Shown here: piece after piece, positions 1 to 8,406 of the stretch
Position numbering within the stretch: position 1 is the first letter of the stretch
Layout of the letters: each line of letters opens with the position of its first letter
Origin: Arthrobacter sp. B3I9
GTDB lineage: Bacteria > Actinomycetota > Actinomycetes > Actinomycetales > Micrococcaceae
Assembly (NCBI RefSeq): GCF_030816935.1
Contig: NZ_JAUSYO010000001.1
Coordinates: 1,736,001 to 1,800,000, forward strand
Direction: 5' to 3'
Length of the DNA stretch: 64,000 nucleotides
Made by a program: the position numbers and the translations under genes
The notes under the pieces: generated by a model
The model's database searches: none
What the model saw: the letters and a program-made list of their open reading frames with translations, nothing else
What the model was told of the DNA's origin: nothing

Positions 1-596
1 AGGGTCGCCCCGGACGCGGCCATGGCATCGGCGCGGGGGAGGATGCTGATGTGCTGGGTGGCGCCGCCGGTCACGTCGGCGCCACGGACGCCGTCGATCT
101 TCTGCAGCCGGGGAACACTGAGCCGGGCGAGGTCGGAGTTCAGCTCGCTGAGCGGCTTGTCCGAGGAGACGGCCAGGTACACGATCGGGAAGTCGCTGAT
201 GCTGCCGGCGATGGCCTGCGGCTGAACGTCGTCCGGCAGGGACCGCTTGGCATTGGAGATGGCACGGTCTATCTGGTTCCGGGCACGGTCAAGGTTCGAC
301 CCGTACGTGAACACCAGGCTGATCTGGGAGACTCCGTTGCGGGAGGTGGACGCCGTCGACTCCAGGCCCTCGACGCCGTTCAGCGCGGTCTCCAGCGGGC
401 CGCTGACCTGCTTGTCCACGACTTCCGGGGAAGCCCCCGGCATCGAGGTGATGACCGTGATCTGCGGGAACTCGATCGAGGGGATGAGCTCCTGCTTGAG
501 CGAGGACATCGTGATCACGCCGAAGACCGACGCGAACACGGTGACCAGCGCGATCAGTGCCCGGTTTGCCAGGGATAGCTTTGCGAGCCGGAACAT
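1..596 (-). CDS. RND efflux permease, N-terminal part (cut by window edge)
   Basis: The translation begins MFRLAKLSLANRALIALV, a cytoplasmic stretch leading into transmembrane helix 1. It continues into the periplasmic-type segment SIEFPQITVITSMPGASPEVVD, which is characteristic of AcrB/HAE1-family proton-driven drug efflux permeases. About 198 residues are visible and the rest lies beyond base 1. The ATG is preceded by an AGGAGA ribosome site about ten bases upstream. Long RND permeases of this kind export lipophilic compounds from the membrane. The substrate cannot be told from this fragment, and MmpL-type members are less likely because of the HAE1-like sequence after helix 1. Confidence 0.85.
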   Translation of the reverse strand, partial: MFRLAKLSLANRALIALVTVFASVFGVITMSSLKQELIPSIEFPQITVITSMPGASPEVVDKQVSGPLETALNGVEGLESTASTSRNGVSQISLVFTYGSNLDRARNQIDRAISNAKRSLPDDVQPQAIAGSISDFPIVYLAVSSDKPLSELNSDLARLSVPRLQKIDGVRGADVTGGATQHISILPRADAMAASGAT

Positions 597-683
597 CTCA
601 TGGTCTCCTGACGGGTCGACGGACGTGCGTTGAAGGCGGTATCAAAGCGCTAGCCTACTAGCGTGCCGCGACCCGGCAGGATG

Positions 684-2189
684 TCAGCCCTGTGCGGCGC
701 TGACCGGTTCGAGCTGGAGGGCCTTGGCCGTGTCGGCTTCCAGTCGGGCGGCGAGCTCCGGGTTCTCGTTGAGCTTGACGCCGTAGCCGGGCATCATCTC
801 CTTGAACTTCGGCTCCCAGCCCTTGAAGTTCTGCGGGAAGGACCTCCGGAGAAGCTCGAGCATGATCGGCACGGCGGTCGATGCGCCCGGGGACGCTCCG
901 AGCAGGGCGCCGATGGTGCCGTCGCGCCCGGTAATGACTTCGGTGCCGAACTGCAGCACGCCGCCCTTCTTCGGATCCTTTTTGATGATCTGGACACGCT
1001 GGCCCGCGGTGATGAGCTCCCAGTCGCCGTCCTTGGCTTCGGGGTAGTACTCCCGCAGCGCCTCGACCTTGGCACCGTGCCGCTTGGCGACCTCCTTGAC
1101 CAGGTAGGCGGTGAGGCCCATGTTGTCCTTGGCGACGGCCAGCATCGGGATGATGTTGGACGGGCGGATGGATGCCGGCAGGTCCAGGTAGGAACCGTTC
1201 TTGAGGAAGTTCGTGGAGAAGCCGGCGTACGGACCGAACAGCAGGGAGCGCTTGCCGTTGACGTAGCGGGTGTCGAGGTGGGGGACGGACATCGGCGGGG
1301 CTCCCACCGAGGCCTGGCCGTAGACCTTGGCGCTGTGCTGGGCCGCCAGGCTCTCGTCAGTGCAGCGGAAGAACTGCCCGGACACCGGGAAGCCGCCGTA
1401 ACCCTTGCTTTCCGGGATCCCCGAGGCCTGCAGCAGGTGCAGTGCGCCGCCGCCGGCGCCCACGAAGACGAACTTCGCGTGGATTGCGCCGTGCTCGCCG
1501 GACTGGTGGTGCTTCAGGGAGAGGTCCCAGCCGCCGTCGGACGCGCGCTTGATGCCGGAGACGTCGTGGCCGTAGTTGATTTCCACTCCGTTGTTGCCCA
1601 GGTACCCGGTCAGCTCGCGGGTCAGGGCGCCGAAGTCGACGTCGGTCCCTTCGGCCGCGCGGGTTGCCGCGACGCGCTGCTTCGGGTCGCGGCCCTTGAT
1701 GATCAGGGGAGCCCACTTGGCAATCTGGGCCTGGTCCTCGGAGTACTCCATGGAGCGGAACAGCGGGTTCGGCTTGAGCGCCTCGTAGCGGGTCCGCAGG
1801 AACTTGGCGTTGTCGTCGCCGATCACGAAGCTCATGTGCGGAACGGTGTTGATGAAGCGCTTGGGCGAGCCGATCATCCCGTTGGTGACCAGGTGGGACC
1901 AGAACTGGCGGGAGAGCTGGAACTGCTCGTTGATGAGGAGCGCCTTGGAAGGATCCACCGAGCCGTCTTTGGCCGCGGGGGAGTAGTTGAGCTCACACAG
2001 GGCAGCGTGCCCGGTTCCGGCGTTGTTCCACGGGTCGGAGCTCTCCAGGCCCGGCGCGTCGAGCTTCTCGAACAGGGAGATGGTCCAGTCCGGCTGGAGC
2101 TGCTTCAGGAAGGCGCCGAGCGTGGCGCTCATGATGCCGCCGCCAATCAGGACGACGTCGGCATGTTGGGTCTTGGAAATGAAGGTCAC
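684..2189 (-). CDS. mqo: malate:quinone oxidoreductase
   Basis: This 501-residue FAD enzyme oxidises malate to oxaloacetate and passes electrons to the quinone pool, so it is the membrane-associated alternative to NAD malate dehydrogenase in the TCA cycle. The N-terminus carries the FAD-binding glycine motif [14 protein letters not shown] (about residues 12-25), followed by [22 protein letters not shown], the hallmark of Mqo. Length matches the family. The start is GTG, with GGAG eight bases upstream. It stands alone between the RND gene and a solute-binding lipoprotein gene, all leftward, with no tight overlap that would show an operon. Confidence 0.96.
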   Translation of the reverse strand: MTFISKTQHADVVLIGGGIMSATLGAFLKQLQPDWTISLFEKLDAPGLESSDPWNNAGTGHAALCELNYSPAAKDGSVDPSKALLINEQFQLSRQFWSHLVTNGMIGSPKRFINTVPHMSFVIGDDNAKFLRTRYEALKPNPLFRSMEYSEDQAQIAKWAPLIIKGRDPKQRVAATRAAEGTDVDFGALTRELTGYLGNNGVEINYGHDVSGIKRASDGGWDLSLKHHQSGEHGAIHAKFVFVGAGGGALHLLQASGIPESKGYGGFPVSGQFFRCTDESLAAQHSAKVYGQASVGAPPMSVPHLDTRYVNGKRSLLFGPYAGFSTNFLKNGSYLDLPASIRPSNIIPMLAVAKDNMGLTAYLVKEVAKRHGAKVEALREYYPEAKDGDWELITAGQRVQIIKKDPKKGGVLQFGTEVITGRDGTIGALLGASPGASTAVPIMLELLRRSFPQNFKGWEPKFKEMMPGYGVKLNENPELAARLEADTAKALQLEPVSAAQG

Positions 2190-2267
2190 AATCAGTCTCC
2201 GATAGCAGCGGGTCTGGCTGTCACAGAATATCCCGCACCGCCCACTAACTGAAATTGGGCCGGTCCG

Positions 2268-3956
2268 TCAAGGCTTCAGTTCGACCTTGGTGAAAACCTC
2301 ATCCAGGACCGGTGAGGCCGGGTACTTGAGGACGCGGTCGGACAGGGCCAGCGCGGAGATGGGGAAGGCGATCGGAACGGCCGGGACGGTCGCCGCGATC
2401 TGGGCGTTGATGGTCTGGTACTGCTCGGTGCGTTCCTTGCCGTCGGGCAGGCCCCGGGCCCGGGCGATCTTGGAGAAGACCTGGGGATCCTGGTAGCCGA
2501 ATTCTCCGGTCTTCTCGCCGAAGAGAGGACCCACGAAGTTGTCCGGGTCGGCGTAGGAACCGTTCCAGCCCAGCAGGTGGAGGGCATGGTCTCCGGGGGA
2601 GGTGACTTTCTGCAGGTACCCGTCGGACCAGTCCACGGGCGCCGGCTTGATGTTCAGCCCGACGGCGGTCAGCTGCCGGCTGATCTCGGCGTAAACCTTT
2701 TCCGGCGTCGGGAGGTAGGGCCGCGTGACGTTCAGGGGGTAGTAGAACTTCAGTTCCTCGCCCTTGTAACCGGCTTCGGCCAGCAGGGCCTTGGCCTTCT
2801 CCGGATTGTGGCCCAGGGACGGGGCATTGTTGTTGAAGCCGCTGAGTTTGGCCGGAACGAACTGGGTGGCCTGGGCGGTGTTGTCGATGAAGAACCGGCG
2901 GATCAGCGTGTCCTTGTCCAGAGCCATCTCGATCGCCTGGCGCACCTTGAGGTTCTGCAGGATGGGGATCTCCTGGTTCATGCCCAGGTACATCACCGAG
3001 AAGGGGTCCCGCTGGATGATCTGTTGGCCCCGCTTGACCAGCTGGTCAAAGTTGCCCACGGTGACGGTGTCATAGCCGTCGATCTTGCCGTCGAGCAGGG
3101 CCTGCATCCGTGTCTGCGGATGGTCGTAGGCGACGAAGTGGATCGTGCCGATCTTGCCCTTGTCGCCCCAGTAGTTCTTGTTGCTGGCGAGCGTGACCGT
3201 GCCCCCGTTCCACGAACTGAAGGCATAAGGGCCGGTGCCCACCGGGTGCAGCGCGTAGGCGGAGACAGCCTGGCCGTCGCGGTCCTGGTTCAGGACGTCG
3301 GCGCTTTGCGCCGCGAGGGCCTGGGGCGAGGAGATGGCGAAGGCCGGGAGGGTGAGGGCCTGGAGGAATCCGGTGAATGGCTGGGTGAGGTCAATCCGGA
3401 CGTTGTCCGGGGCCAGCTCGGTGCAGCCCTTGTAGATGGAAAGCGCGGCCTGGTCTGCGTGCGCCTTGAAGACGCCCTTGAAGCTGGTGCCGGAAGCCTG
3501 CTGCCGGAGGGCTTCGGGAAAGTTGAACCAGCGGTTGAAGTTGGTGCAGACGGATGCTGCGTCGAAGGCGCTTCCGTCGTGGAACAGCACTTTGTCGCGG
3601 AGCTTGAACGTGTAGGCCCGGCCGTCGTCGGAGGCCTGCCATTCCGTGGCGAGCAACGGAGTGGGCTGGCCCGTCGTCTGGTCCACTCCGACCAGTCCTT
3701 CCAGGATCTGGCGGGTGATCCGGTAGGACTCCACGTCCGAAACGAGGGCGGGATCGAGACCGAGCGGCTGGGAGGCCGTGCCGAACGTGAACACCGCAGT
3801 GGGGTCGGCGCTGGCGGTGGCTGTCGCGGAAGTCGTCGGGGCCGGTCCCGGGCTCGGGCTGCCGGTGCAGGAGGCCAGCGGCCACAGAAGCAGGACAGCG
3901 CCGATACCGGCTGAAAGGCGGCGCCAGGCACTGCTGGCCACTGGACTGCTGGGCAC
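2268..3956 (-). CDS. ABC transporter substrate-binding lipoprotein, family 5 (peptide/nickel type)
   Basis: The protein of 562 residues has a lipoprotein signal peptide ending in PLASC (Cys30), then a Ser/Pro/Thr linker and a full SBP_bac_5 domain (TFGTASQPLGLDPALVSDVES, YEISRQLTAVGL). Such proteins bind oligopeptides, nickel or sugars outside the membrane and deliver them to a Dpp/Opp permease. I chose the GTG at 3956 because AGGTGA lies eight bases before it and the signal peptide then starts directly; an in-frame start at 4031 would add 25 non-signal-like residues. No permease or ATPase genes are adjacent, so it is an orphan here and its substrate is unknown. Confidence 0.88.
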   Translation of the reverse strand: MPSSPVASSAWRRLSAGIGAVLLLWPLASCTGSPSPGPAPTTSATATASADPTAVFTFGTASQPLGLDPALVSDVESYRITRQILEGLVGVDQTTGQPTPLLATEWQASDDGRAYTFKLRDKVLFHDGSAFDAASVCTNFNRWFNFPEALRQQASGTSFKGVFKAHADQAALSIYKGCTELAPDNVRIDLTQPFTGFLQALTLPAFAISSPQALAAQSADVLNQDRDGQAVSAYALHPVGTGPYAFSSWNGGTVTLASNKNYWGDKGKIGTIHFVAYDHPQTRMQALLDGKIDGYDTVTVGNFDQLVKRGQQIIQRDPFSVMYLGMNQEIPILQNLKVRQAIEMALDKDTLIRRFFIDNTAQATQFVPAKLSGFNNNAPSLGHNPEKAKALLAEAGYKGEELKFYYPLNVTRPYLPTPEKVYAEISRQLTAVGLNIKPAPVDWSDGYLQKVTSPGDHALHLLGWNGSYADPDNFVGPLFGEKTGEFGYQDPQVFSKIARARGLPDGKERTEQYQTINAQIAATVPAVPIAFPISALALSDRVLKYPASPVLDEVFTKVELKP

Positions 3957-4057
3957 TCGTGAATCACCTCGGGAAACTGGACGGCCGCCGGCTGCGGACC
4001 AGCCCCAGTCTAATTGACGGCCGGCCGCCACACCGGCCCGACAGCCCCGTTTCCCAA

Positions 4058-4088
4058 GGCGAAGGCCCGCACCTTGGGTGCGGGCCTT
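4058..4088 (-). terminator. hairpin terminator after the fasciclin gene
   Basis: A perfect 13-bp stem (4058-4070 with 4076-4088) closes a CTTGG loop just beyond the stop of the leftward fasciclin gene. The U tract is weak, so termination may be partly Rho-assisted. Confidence 0.7.
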
Positions 4089-4145
4089 CGTCCTTCGTGG
4101 TCCAGGGAGTAACGCCGGAACCGTGGCGGGAGTGCCGGGTGCCGA

Positions 4146-4823
4146 CTACTTCGGCATGAGCACCGAGTCGACCAGGTAGACAGTGGCGTTGGCCGTCTTG
4201 ACGCCGCCGCAGATGACGTTGGCGCCATCAACCTTGAGGGCGTCCTTCGTGCCCGTCACCGTCACGGAACCGCCCTGAACGGTCTTGTGGGTGCCGACGA
4301 TCTTGTCCGGAGCGACCTGGCCGGGAACGACGTGGTAGGTCAGGATCTTGCTGAGGAGGGCATCATCCGTCTTCAGCGTTTCGATCGTGGCGGCGTCGAT
4401 TTTCTTGAAGGCGTCATCCACCGGGGCGAAGACGGTGAACTCACTGCCGTTCAGGGTGTCCACGAGGTTGACCTTGGGGTTGAGCTTGCCGGAAACGGCC
4501 GCGGTCAGGGTGGTGAGGAGCGGGTTGTTCGATGCGGCCACGGCTACAGGGTCAAGGGCCATGCCGGAGACAGAGCCGGCGCCGCTGGGAACCTGTGCGG
4601 CGTAGGCGGCACAGCCGGGACCCACGAGGTTGGCCGCGGGATCCATGGCTGCGGCGGAGGAGCTCATCGACGGCGACGGCGCCATGCTGGACGCTGACGG
4701 CTTGGCTGCCGGGGCCGAGGAGGTAGTTGCCGTGGTGCTGGAGCCGCCACAGGCAGTGAGGCTGAGCATGGCTGCAGCAGCGATACCTGCGACGGTGAAA
4801 GTGGTGCGCTTGATGGTCTGCAT
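4146..4823 (-). CDS. fasciclin (FAS1) domain lipoprotein
   Basis: The protein has 225 residues. The signal peptide ends in SLTAC (Cys25), so it should be a membrane-anchored lipoprotein. A Ser/Pro/Ala/Met-rich linker follows, then one FAS1 domain from about residue 90, recognisable by the motifs [13 protein letters not shown] and [11 protein letters not shown]1 domains mediate adhesion or matrix contact at the cell surface, and single-domain secreted forms are common in actinobacteria. A strong AAAGGAG ribosome site lies just upstream. The gene is monocistronic and ends in a 13-bp hairpin. Confidence 0.92.
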   Translation of the reverse strand: MQTIKRTTFTVAGIAAAAMLSLTACGGSSTTATTSSAPAAKPSASSMAPSPSMSSSAAAMDPAANLVGPGCAAYAAQVPSGAGSVSGMALDPVAVAASNNPLLTTLTAAVSGKLNPKVNLVDTLNGSEFTVFAPVDDAFKKIDAATIETLKTDDALLSKILTYHVVPGQVAPDKIVGTHKTVQGGSVTVTGTKDALKVDGANVICGGVKTANATVYLVDSVLMPK

Positions 4824-4985
4824 TTTGGTTTCTCCTTTATTGTGCCGAGCGTTGCCTGCGGCTTTGCCGAGGCCTTTTCCGACTGGGTGGGCACCGACCC
4901 CTTGGTTGGTGTCTCAATCGGTATTCGCGCGGTCGGAGAAAGCGGATGGGTGCGGATGAAAACGTTTTTTCGGCAAGGGCACGCA

Positions 4986-5017
4986 AAAGAGCCCCGGTCC
5001 GAGGACCGGGGCTCTTT
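4986..5017 (-). terminator. hairpin terminator of tRNA-Leu
   Basis: A near-perfect 15-bp inverted repeat (AAAGAGCCCCGGTCC and its complement) sits seven bases past the 3' end of the leftward tRNA-Leu gene. It ends in U-rich bases when read leftward. Confidence 0.8.
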
Positions 5018-5023
5018 CAAATG

Positions 5024-5105
5024 TGCGCAAGGGGGGACTTGAACCCCCACGCCCGAAGGCACAGGAACCTAAATCCTGCGTGTCTGCCAATTTCACCACT
5101 CGCGC
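5024..5105 (-). tRNA. tRNA-Leu(TAG)
   Basis: On the minus strand the gene folds with acceptor GCGCGAG/CTTGCGC, anticodon stem CAGGA/TCCTG and loop TTTAGGT, giving anticodon TAG. It has the long variable arm of class II tRNAs and a T-arm GGGGGTTCAAGTCCCCC. The length of 82 nt fits leucine tRNAs. CCA is not encoded. Confidence 0.95.
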
Positions 5106-5200
5106 GCGGCGCCGCTGTGCTGTGTGAGAACCTCATCAGCGGATGCCAGCCTCCATTGTACATTTTGGCTGACTCACCGGGACGATCCGGGGCCGGCCGC

Positions 5201-5674
5201 CTACTCGTCCACTTTCAGGTCCCTGCGGAGCTTGGCCACGTGACCGGTGGCCCGGACGTTGTACTGCGCCACCTCCACCTTGCCCTCCGGGTCGACGACG
5301 ACAGTGGACCGGACAAGCCCCTCGTAGGTGCGGCCATAGTTCTTCTTCTCGCCCCAGGCAGCGTAGGCCTCGGCCACGGCGTGGTCCTCGTCCGAAAGCA
5401 GCGGGAAGGTCAGGCCCTCGGCGGCGGCGAACTTCGCGAGCTTCGCCGGAGGGTCGGGGGAGATCCCCACCACTTCGTAACCGGACTGCTGCAGCGACGC
5501 GAGCGAGTCGCGGAAGTCGCATGCCTGCTTCGTGCAGCCCGGGGTTGAGGCTGCCGGGTAGAAGTAGACCACCGTGCTCCGTCCCCGGAAATCCCGTAAG
5601 CTCACGTCCTTTCCGGCTGCATCCTTCAGGGTGAAGTCCGGGGCCGGGGCTCCGGGTATGAGTCGTTCAGGCAC
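5201..5674 (-). CDS. bcp: thioredoxin-dependent peroxiredoxin, Bcp/PrxQ type
   Basis: This 157-residue protein reduces hydrogen peroxide and organic hydroperoxides in the cytoplasm using thioredoxin. The active site TPGCTKQAC shows the peroxidatic Cys47 and a resolving cysteine five residues on (Cys52), the C-x4-C pattern of the atypical two-cysteine BCP subfamily. The thioredoxin-fold start (GAPAPDFTLKDAAGKDVSL) is complete. It is transcribed alone towards tRNA-Leu and lies back to back with a MarR regulator, a common arrangement for redox genes, although no operator is evident. Confidence 0.95.
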   Translation of the reverse strand: MPERLIPGAPAPDFTLKDAAGKDVSLRDFRGRSTVVYFYPAASTPGCTKQACDFRDSLASLQQSGYEVVGISPDPPAKLAKFAAAEGLTFPLLSDEDHAVAEAYAAWGEKKNYGRTYEGLVRSTVVVDPEGKVEVAQYNVRATGHVAKLRRDLKVDE

Positions 5675-5759
5675 AATATTTCTCCTCCGCGGGTCGTGTG
5701 AACCAGCCTAATGAGCCTTGGTGCGGGCGACCAATCGGGCGATCGCTATACTCATAGTT

Positions 5760-6251
5760 ATGCCTGATATGGAACGCTGGCCCACGGGGCGCCTCTTGTC
5801 CACGGCGGCGCGCCTCGTTGAACACTCCTGGAACGAAAAACTGGGGGCCATAGGGCTCACCCACGCCGGGGTCATTGCTATGGAAGTACTGTCCGCGAAC
5901 GGACCGATGACGCAGGCCCAACTGGCCCAGCTGGTCCGTGTCCAGGCACAAACGATGGGCAAGACGCTCAGCCGTCTGGAGGCGCACGGCCATATCTCCC
6001 GGCAGCGCAGCGCGTCCGACCGGCGAAGCCACGTGGTCACCCTGACCGACCGGGGACGTGAGGCCGTGGGTGCTGCCGCGGACATGGAGCGTTCCGTGCT
6101 GGCCGCCGCCTCCATTGACCCGGATGTCCTTCGGCAGGAACTGCAGGCAGTCGTCAGGGAACTGGCCACCCGCATCTCCTCGCCCGAGACCAAGGCCATG
6201 GTTGCAGGCGGCGATGCGGGCATTGCCGTCGAGGCCACGCACATCAGTTAA
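5760..6251 (+). CDS. MarR-family transcriptional regulator
   Basis: The 163-residue protein carries a winged helix-turn-helix (MTQAQLAQLVRVQAQTMGKTLSRLEAHGHI) and the wing DRRSHVVTLTDRGR typical of MarR. These dimeric regulators usually respond to phenolic or oxidant ligands. I chose ATG 5760 because the hexamer TATACT at 5747-5752 ends seven bases before it, which would place the transcript start on the start codon; there is no Shine-Dalgarno sequence. An ATG at 5769 is an alternative. It is divergent from bcp, so control of that peroxiredoxin is possible but unproven. Confidence 0.9.
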   Translation: MPDMERWPTGRLLSTAARLVEHSWNEKLGAIGLTHAGVIAMEVLSANGPMTQAQLAQLVRVQAQTMGKTLSRLEAHGHISRQRSASDRRSHVVTLTDRGREAVGAAADMERSVLAAASIDPDVLRQELQAVVRELATRISSPETKAMVAGGDAGIAVEATHIS

Positions 6252-6346
6252 CAGCCGGACGCCCCCGCGGCCCGCGTGCTTTGCAGCAGCGTCGGGAAGC
6301 GAAGGGCGCCCGGTTACTTACAGTTCAGTGCTACAGGCCGGTGACT

Positions 6347-7348
6347 TTACTGCCCGGAATTGCCTGCGGCCAGGTTCGGCGGGATCGTTCCCGGGCCCTT
6401 GTCCGCCCTGTCCTCCCGTTCAGCGGCGCTGCGGGTGTCGCTGGCCGCGGTCTCGTCGGAATCCCCTTCCACGTCCACGAGCCCGTTGGTCTGGTCGAAC
6501 GGGTGCGTGGCGGCGCCGCCCCCAAGCGGTTCGTCGGCAAGCGGCGCGCCCGTGGTGACGCCTGCCCCGACGCCCGTGTCCGACACGGTCCCGACGCCCG
6601 TGTCCGACACGGTCCCGGCGGGCGGGAAGACACTGCCCGAGGTGCCCGTCGGTGGGATCTGCTCGGTGCTCACGGTGCCGACGCGGGGAGTCCCGGTAAC
6701 CACCGTCTCCTCCACCTCCAACACTTCCACCTTGTCCTCGGTGTCTTCCTTGCCGCGCGTGGCTGCTGCCACGCCGACGGCTGCGGCCGCGGCCACGCCG
6801 AGTCCGGCGGCAACCTTGCCTGATACCCCGGCCTTGCCGGAATCGCCGCGGGAGGCGGCGGCGTCTTCAACGCCGGGCGTGCCGGCGGTTCCCTCGGTAC
6901 CCACCTTGCCCCGCCAGGCGCCTGAGGCATAACCCTCGTCCTCGATGAACTCCTTGAACCGCTCGAGGTCCTTTTCGGCCTGCCGCTCGACGACGTTGAG
7001 TTTGTCGCCGACAGTTTCCACGACGCCTTCGGGCTCATACTCGAGGCTCAGCACGATCGAAGTCTGTCCGCCCCCGAGGTCCTCGAAGGTGACCGAGCCG
7101 GCATTGGTTGCGCCCGACGTCGCCGCCCAGGCGACCTTCCGGTCAGGGGTCTGCTCCAGGATCTTCGCTTCCCACTGGCGCCTCACACCTGCGATTTCAG
7201 CCACCCACTCAAGGCGGTCGTCACTGAGCTGCGTGACGCTTTTGACCCCGCCCATGAAATGCGGGAACTCCTCGAACTGTGTCCACTGGTTGTAGGCCGT
7301 GCTGACGGGCACGTTAACCAGGATGCGCTTTTCAACCTTGGTGCTCAC
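6347..7348 (-). CDS. SRPBCC-fold protein with long low-complexity tail
   Basis: Residues 1 to about 140 form an SRPBCC/polyketide-cyclase-like ligand-binding fold (KRILVNVPVSTAYNQWTQFEEFPHFMGGV, LEWVAEIAGVRRQWEAKI), a family often seen in stress-induced actinobacterial proteins. A glycine/alanine-rich hydrophobic stretch follows at about 180-205, then an acidic low-complexity tail rich in Thr, Val, Gly and Pro. A tandem duplication encodes VSDTGVGT twice. Total length of 333 is more than double a bare SRPBCC domain. The GTG start has AAGGAG upstream. The ligand is unknown, and the tail may act as a spacer or a surface-exposed segment. Confidence 0.8.
   Translation of the reverse strand: MSTKVEKRILVNVPVSTAYNQWTQFEEFPHFMGGVKSVTQLSDDRLEWVAEIAGVRRQWEAKILEQTPDRKVAWAATSGATNAGSVTFEDLGGGQTSIVLSLEYEPEGVVETVGDKLNVVERQAEKDLERFKEFIEDEGYASGAWRGKVGTEGTAGTPGVEDAAASRGDSGKAGVSGKVAAGLGVAAAAAVGVAAATRGKEDTEDKVEVLEVEETVVTGTPRVGTVSTEQIPPTGTSGSVFPPAGTVSDTGVGTVSDTGVGAGVTTGAPLADEPLGGGAATHPFDQTNGLVDVEGDSDETAASDTRSAAEREDRADKGPGTIPPNLAAGNSGQ
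6567..6614. repeat. 24-bp tandem duplication
   Basis: Two exact copies of a 24-base unit beginning CCGACGCCCGTGTCCGACAC lie inside the SRPBCC gene. Each unit keeps the frame and adds eight residues. Confidence 0.95.
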
Positions 7349-7400
7349 AACGAATCTCCTTCGAGTCGATCAATGACCTGACGTACAGTTCAAAAACCGT

Positions 7401-7414
7401 CAGTAAGCTTACTG
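7401..7414. promoter_or_regulatory. perfect palindrome upstream of the SRPBCC gene
   Basis: CAGTAAGCTTACTG is a perfect 14-bp palindrome about 55 bases upstream of the SRPBCC start. It could be an operator for a dimeric regulator. No regulator can be assigned from the sequence. Confidence 0.35.
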
Positions 7415-7525
7415 TAACTGCATCGTCGGTGTCCGGCCAGAACGGCCAGGTATTCGTAGGCCCCTGCCCTGCAACCGCCCGCGTGTCCGGGCTTCGGCGG
7501 GCCGCGCTCCCGATATTGTCGTCTC

Positions 7526-7702
7526 ATGGACTCGCCAATGACCCTGGAGCTGGAAGGGCAACGCTCTATCAATGAGCTGCTCGACGAGCCGATCGGGGAC
7601 CGCCCCATCCAGCTGGAGTTGCCGATTCCCGGGCGTCTTCCCCAGACGGCAGGCGTCTGGAAGCCGCAGCTCAGCGGCCGCCGCAGGCTCTCTGACGCCT
7701 GA
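7526..7702 (+). CDS. small hypothetical protein (58 aa)
   Basis: A 58-codon frame starts at ATG with MDSPMTLELEG and has no membrane segment or recognisable domain. It is acidic in its first half (INELLDEPIGDRP) and basic at the end (SGRRRLSDA). The hexamer TATTGT at 7514-7519 lies seven bases before the ATG, the same leaderless spacing seen at other genes here, and codon third positions are mostly G or C. It ends 32 bases before the next rightward gene. I do not recognise the family; a chance frame cannot be excluded. Confidence 0.45.
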   Translation: MDSPMTLELEGQRSINELLDEPIGDRPIQLELPIPGRLPQTAGVWKPQLSGRRRLSDA

Positions 7703-7734
7703 CGGCTGTCAGTGCCACCACCTAGGCTTGTGCC

Positions 7735-8373
7735 GTGAACCCAACCCCGTCCCCGTCGCCGATCGAGGTCCTCGTCCGCTCCGGCCCCGCCGAGTGGTGG
7801 CAGGTTCTCGCGGCGCTGGGCCCGCTCGCCATCCTGATCGGTGCGGTGCTGGCCGCCGTCATCAGCTGGTGGACCCTTCGGCAGCGCACCGTCGCCGACG
7901 CGCTTGCCCTCGCCCAGCGACGTGAGGCAGACACCGGGTCGCTGAAACAGAAGACTGAAGCTGACGGCAGGGCGGAATGGTGGAGACGGACGCAGTGGGC
8001 GATTGACAGTTCCTTGTCCATTGACCCGGACCGCGCCAAGGTCGGGCTGGGGCTGATGGAGGTCCTTGCTGAAACAGCACCAGGCGCCGAGGAACTCCGC
8101 ATCATCTCGGTTGCTTGGGAAGACCCGCTGGACGTCGCCGTGCGGCAGCTCGCGCCGGAGGGTATCGCGTCCGCAGAGCCGGTATGGTCCCAAAGACCGG
8201 GAACTGCATCAGGCGGGGAGCCCGCCGGAGCCACCGGCCGAAAAACTGTCCACCGTCCCGCCTCCTATGACCGCGGGGTGCAGGCCGCCGCGGCGAGGCT
8301 GCGGCTAGCCACGGACCGTCGCCTGGGCCGTACGACGCCGGAGTGGATCAGGACCCTTGCCGCGGAAGGCTGA
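7735..8373 (+). CDS. membrane-anchored hypothetical protein (212 aa)
   Basis: One transmembrane helix is visible at about residues 22-46 (VLAALGPLAILIGAVLAAVISWWTL). A charged, helix-prone cytoplasmic segment follows (RQRTVADALALAQRREAD), with no signal cleavage site. The rest (LGLMEVLAETAPGAEELRIISVAWEDPLD) matches no family I can name. The GTG start is preceded by TAGGCT at 7723-7728, ending six bases before it, and no ribosome site is present, so a leaderless mRNA is likely. It may be cotranscribed with the 58-residue gene upstream. Function unknown. Confidence 0.65.
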   Translation: MNPTPSPSPIEVLVRSGPAEWWQVLAALGPLAILIGAVLAAVISWWTLRQRTVADALALAQRREADTGSLKQKTEADGRAEWWRRTQWAIDSSLSIDPDRAKVGLGLMEVLAETAPGAEELRIISVAWEDPLDVAVRQLAPEGIASAEPVWSQRPGTASGGEPAGATGRKTVHRPASYDRGVQAAAARLRLATDRRLGRTTPEWIRTLAAEG

Positions 8374-8384
8374 AACGCGTCAAG

Positions 8385-8406
8385 CCGCGAAGCGGGCGTC
8401 CTTTTT
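8385..8406 (+). terminator. possible short terminator
   Basis: A 4-bp GC stem (CCGC-GAA-GCGG) is followed after a few bases by CTTTTT. It sits between two convergent genes. The stem is short, so this is tentative. Confidence 0.35.

Noticed and set aside
663..2252. Long open frame opposite mqo
   Set aside because: It lies wholly antisense to a clear mqo gene and arises from high GC content; the translation shows no domain. The same applies to long antisense frames over the SBP, ilvD, ilvB, serA and metG genes.
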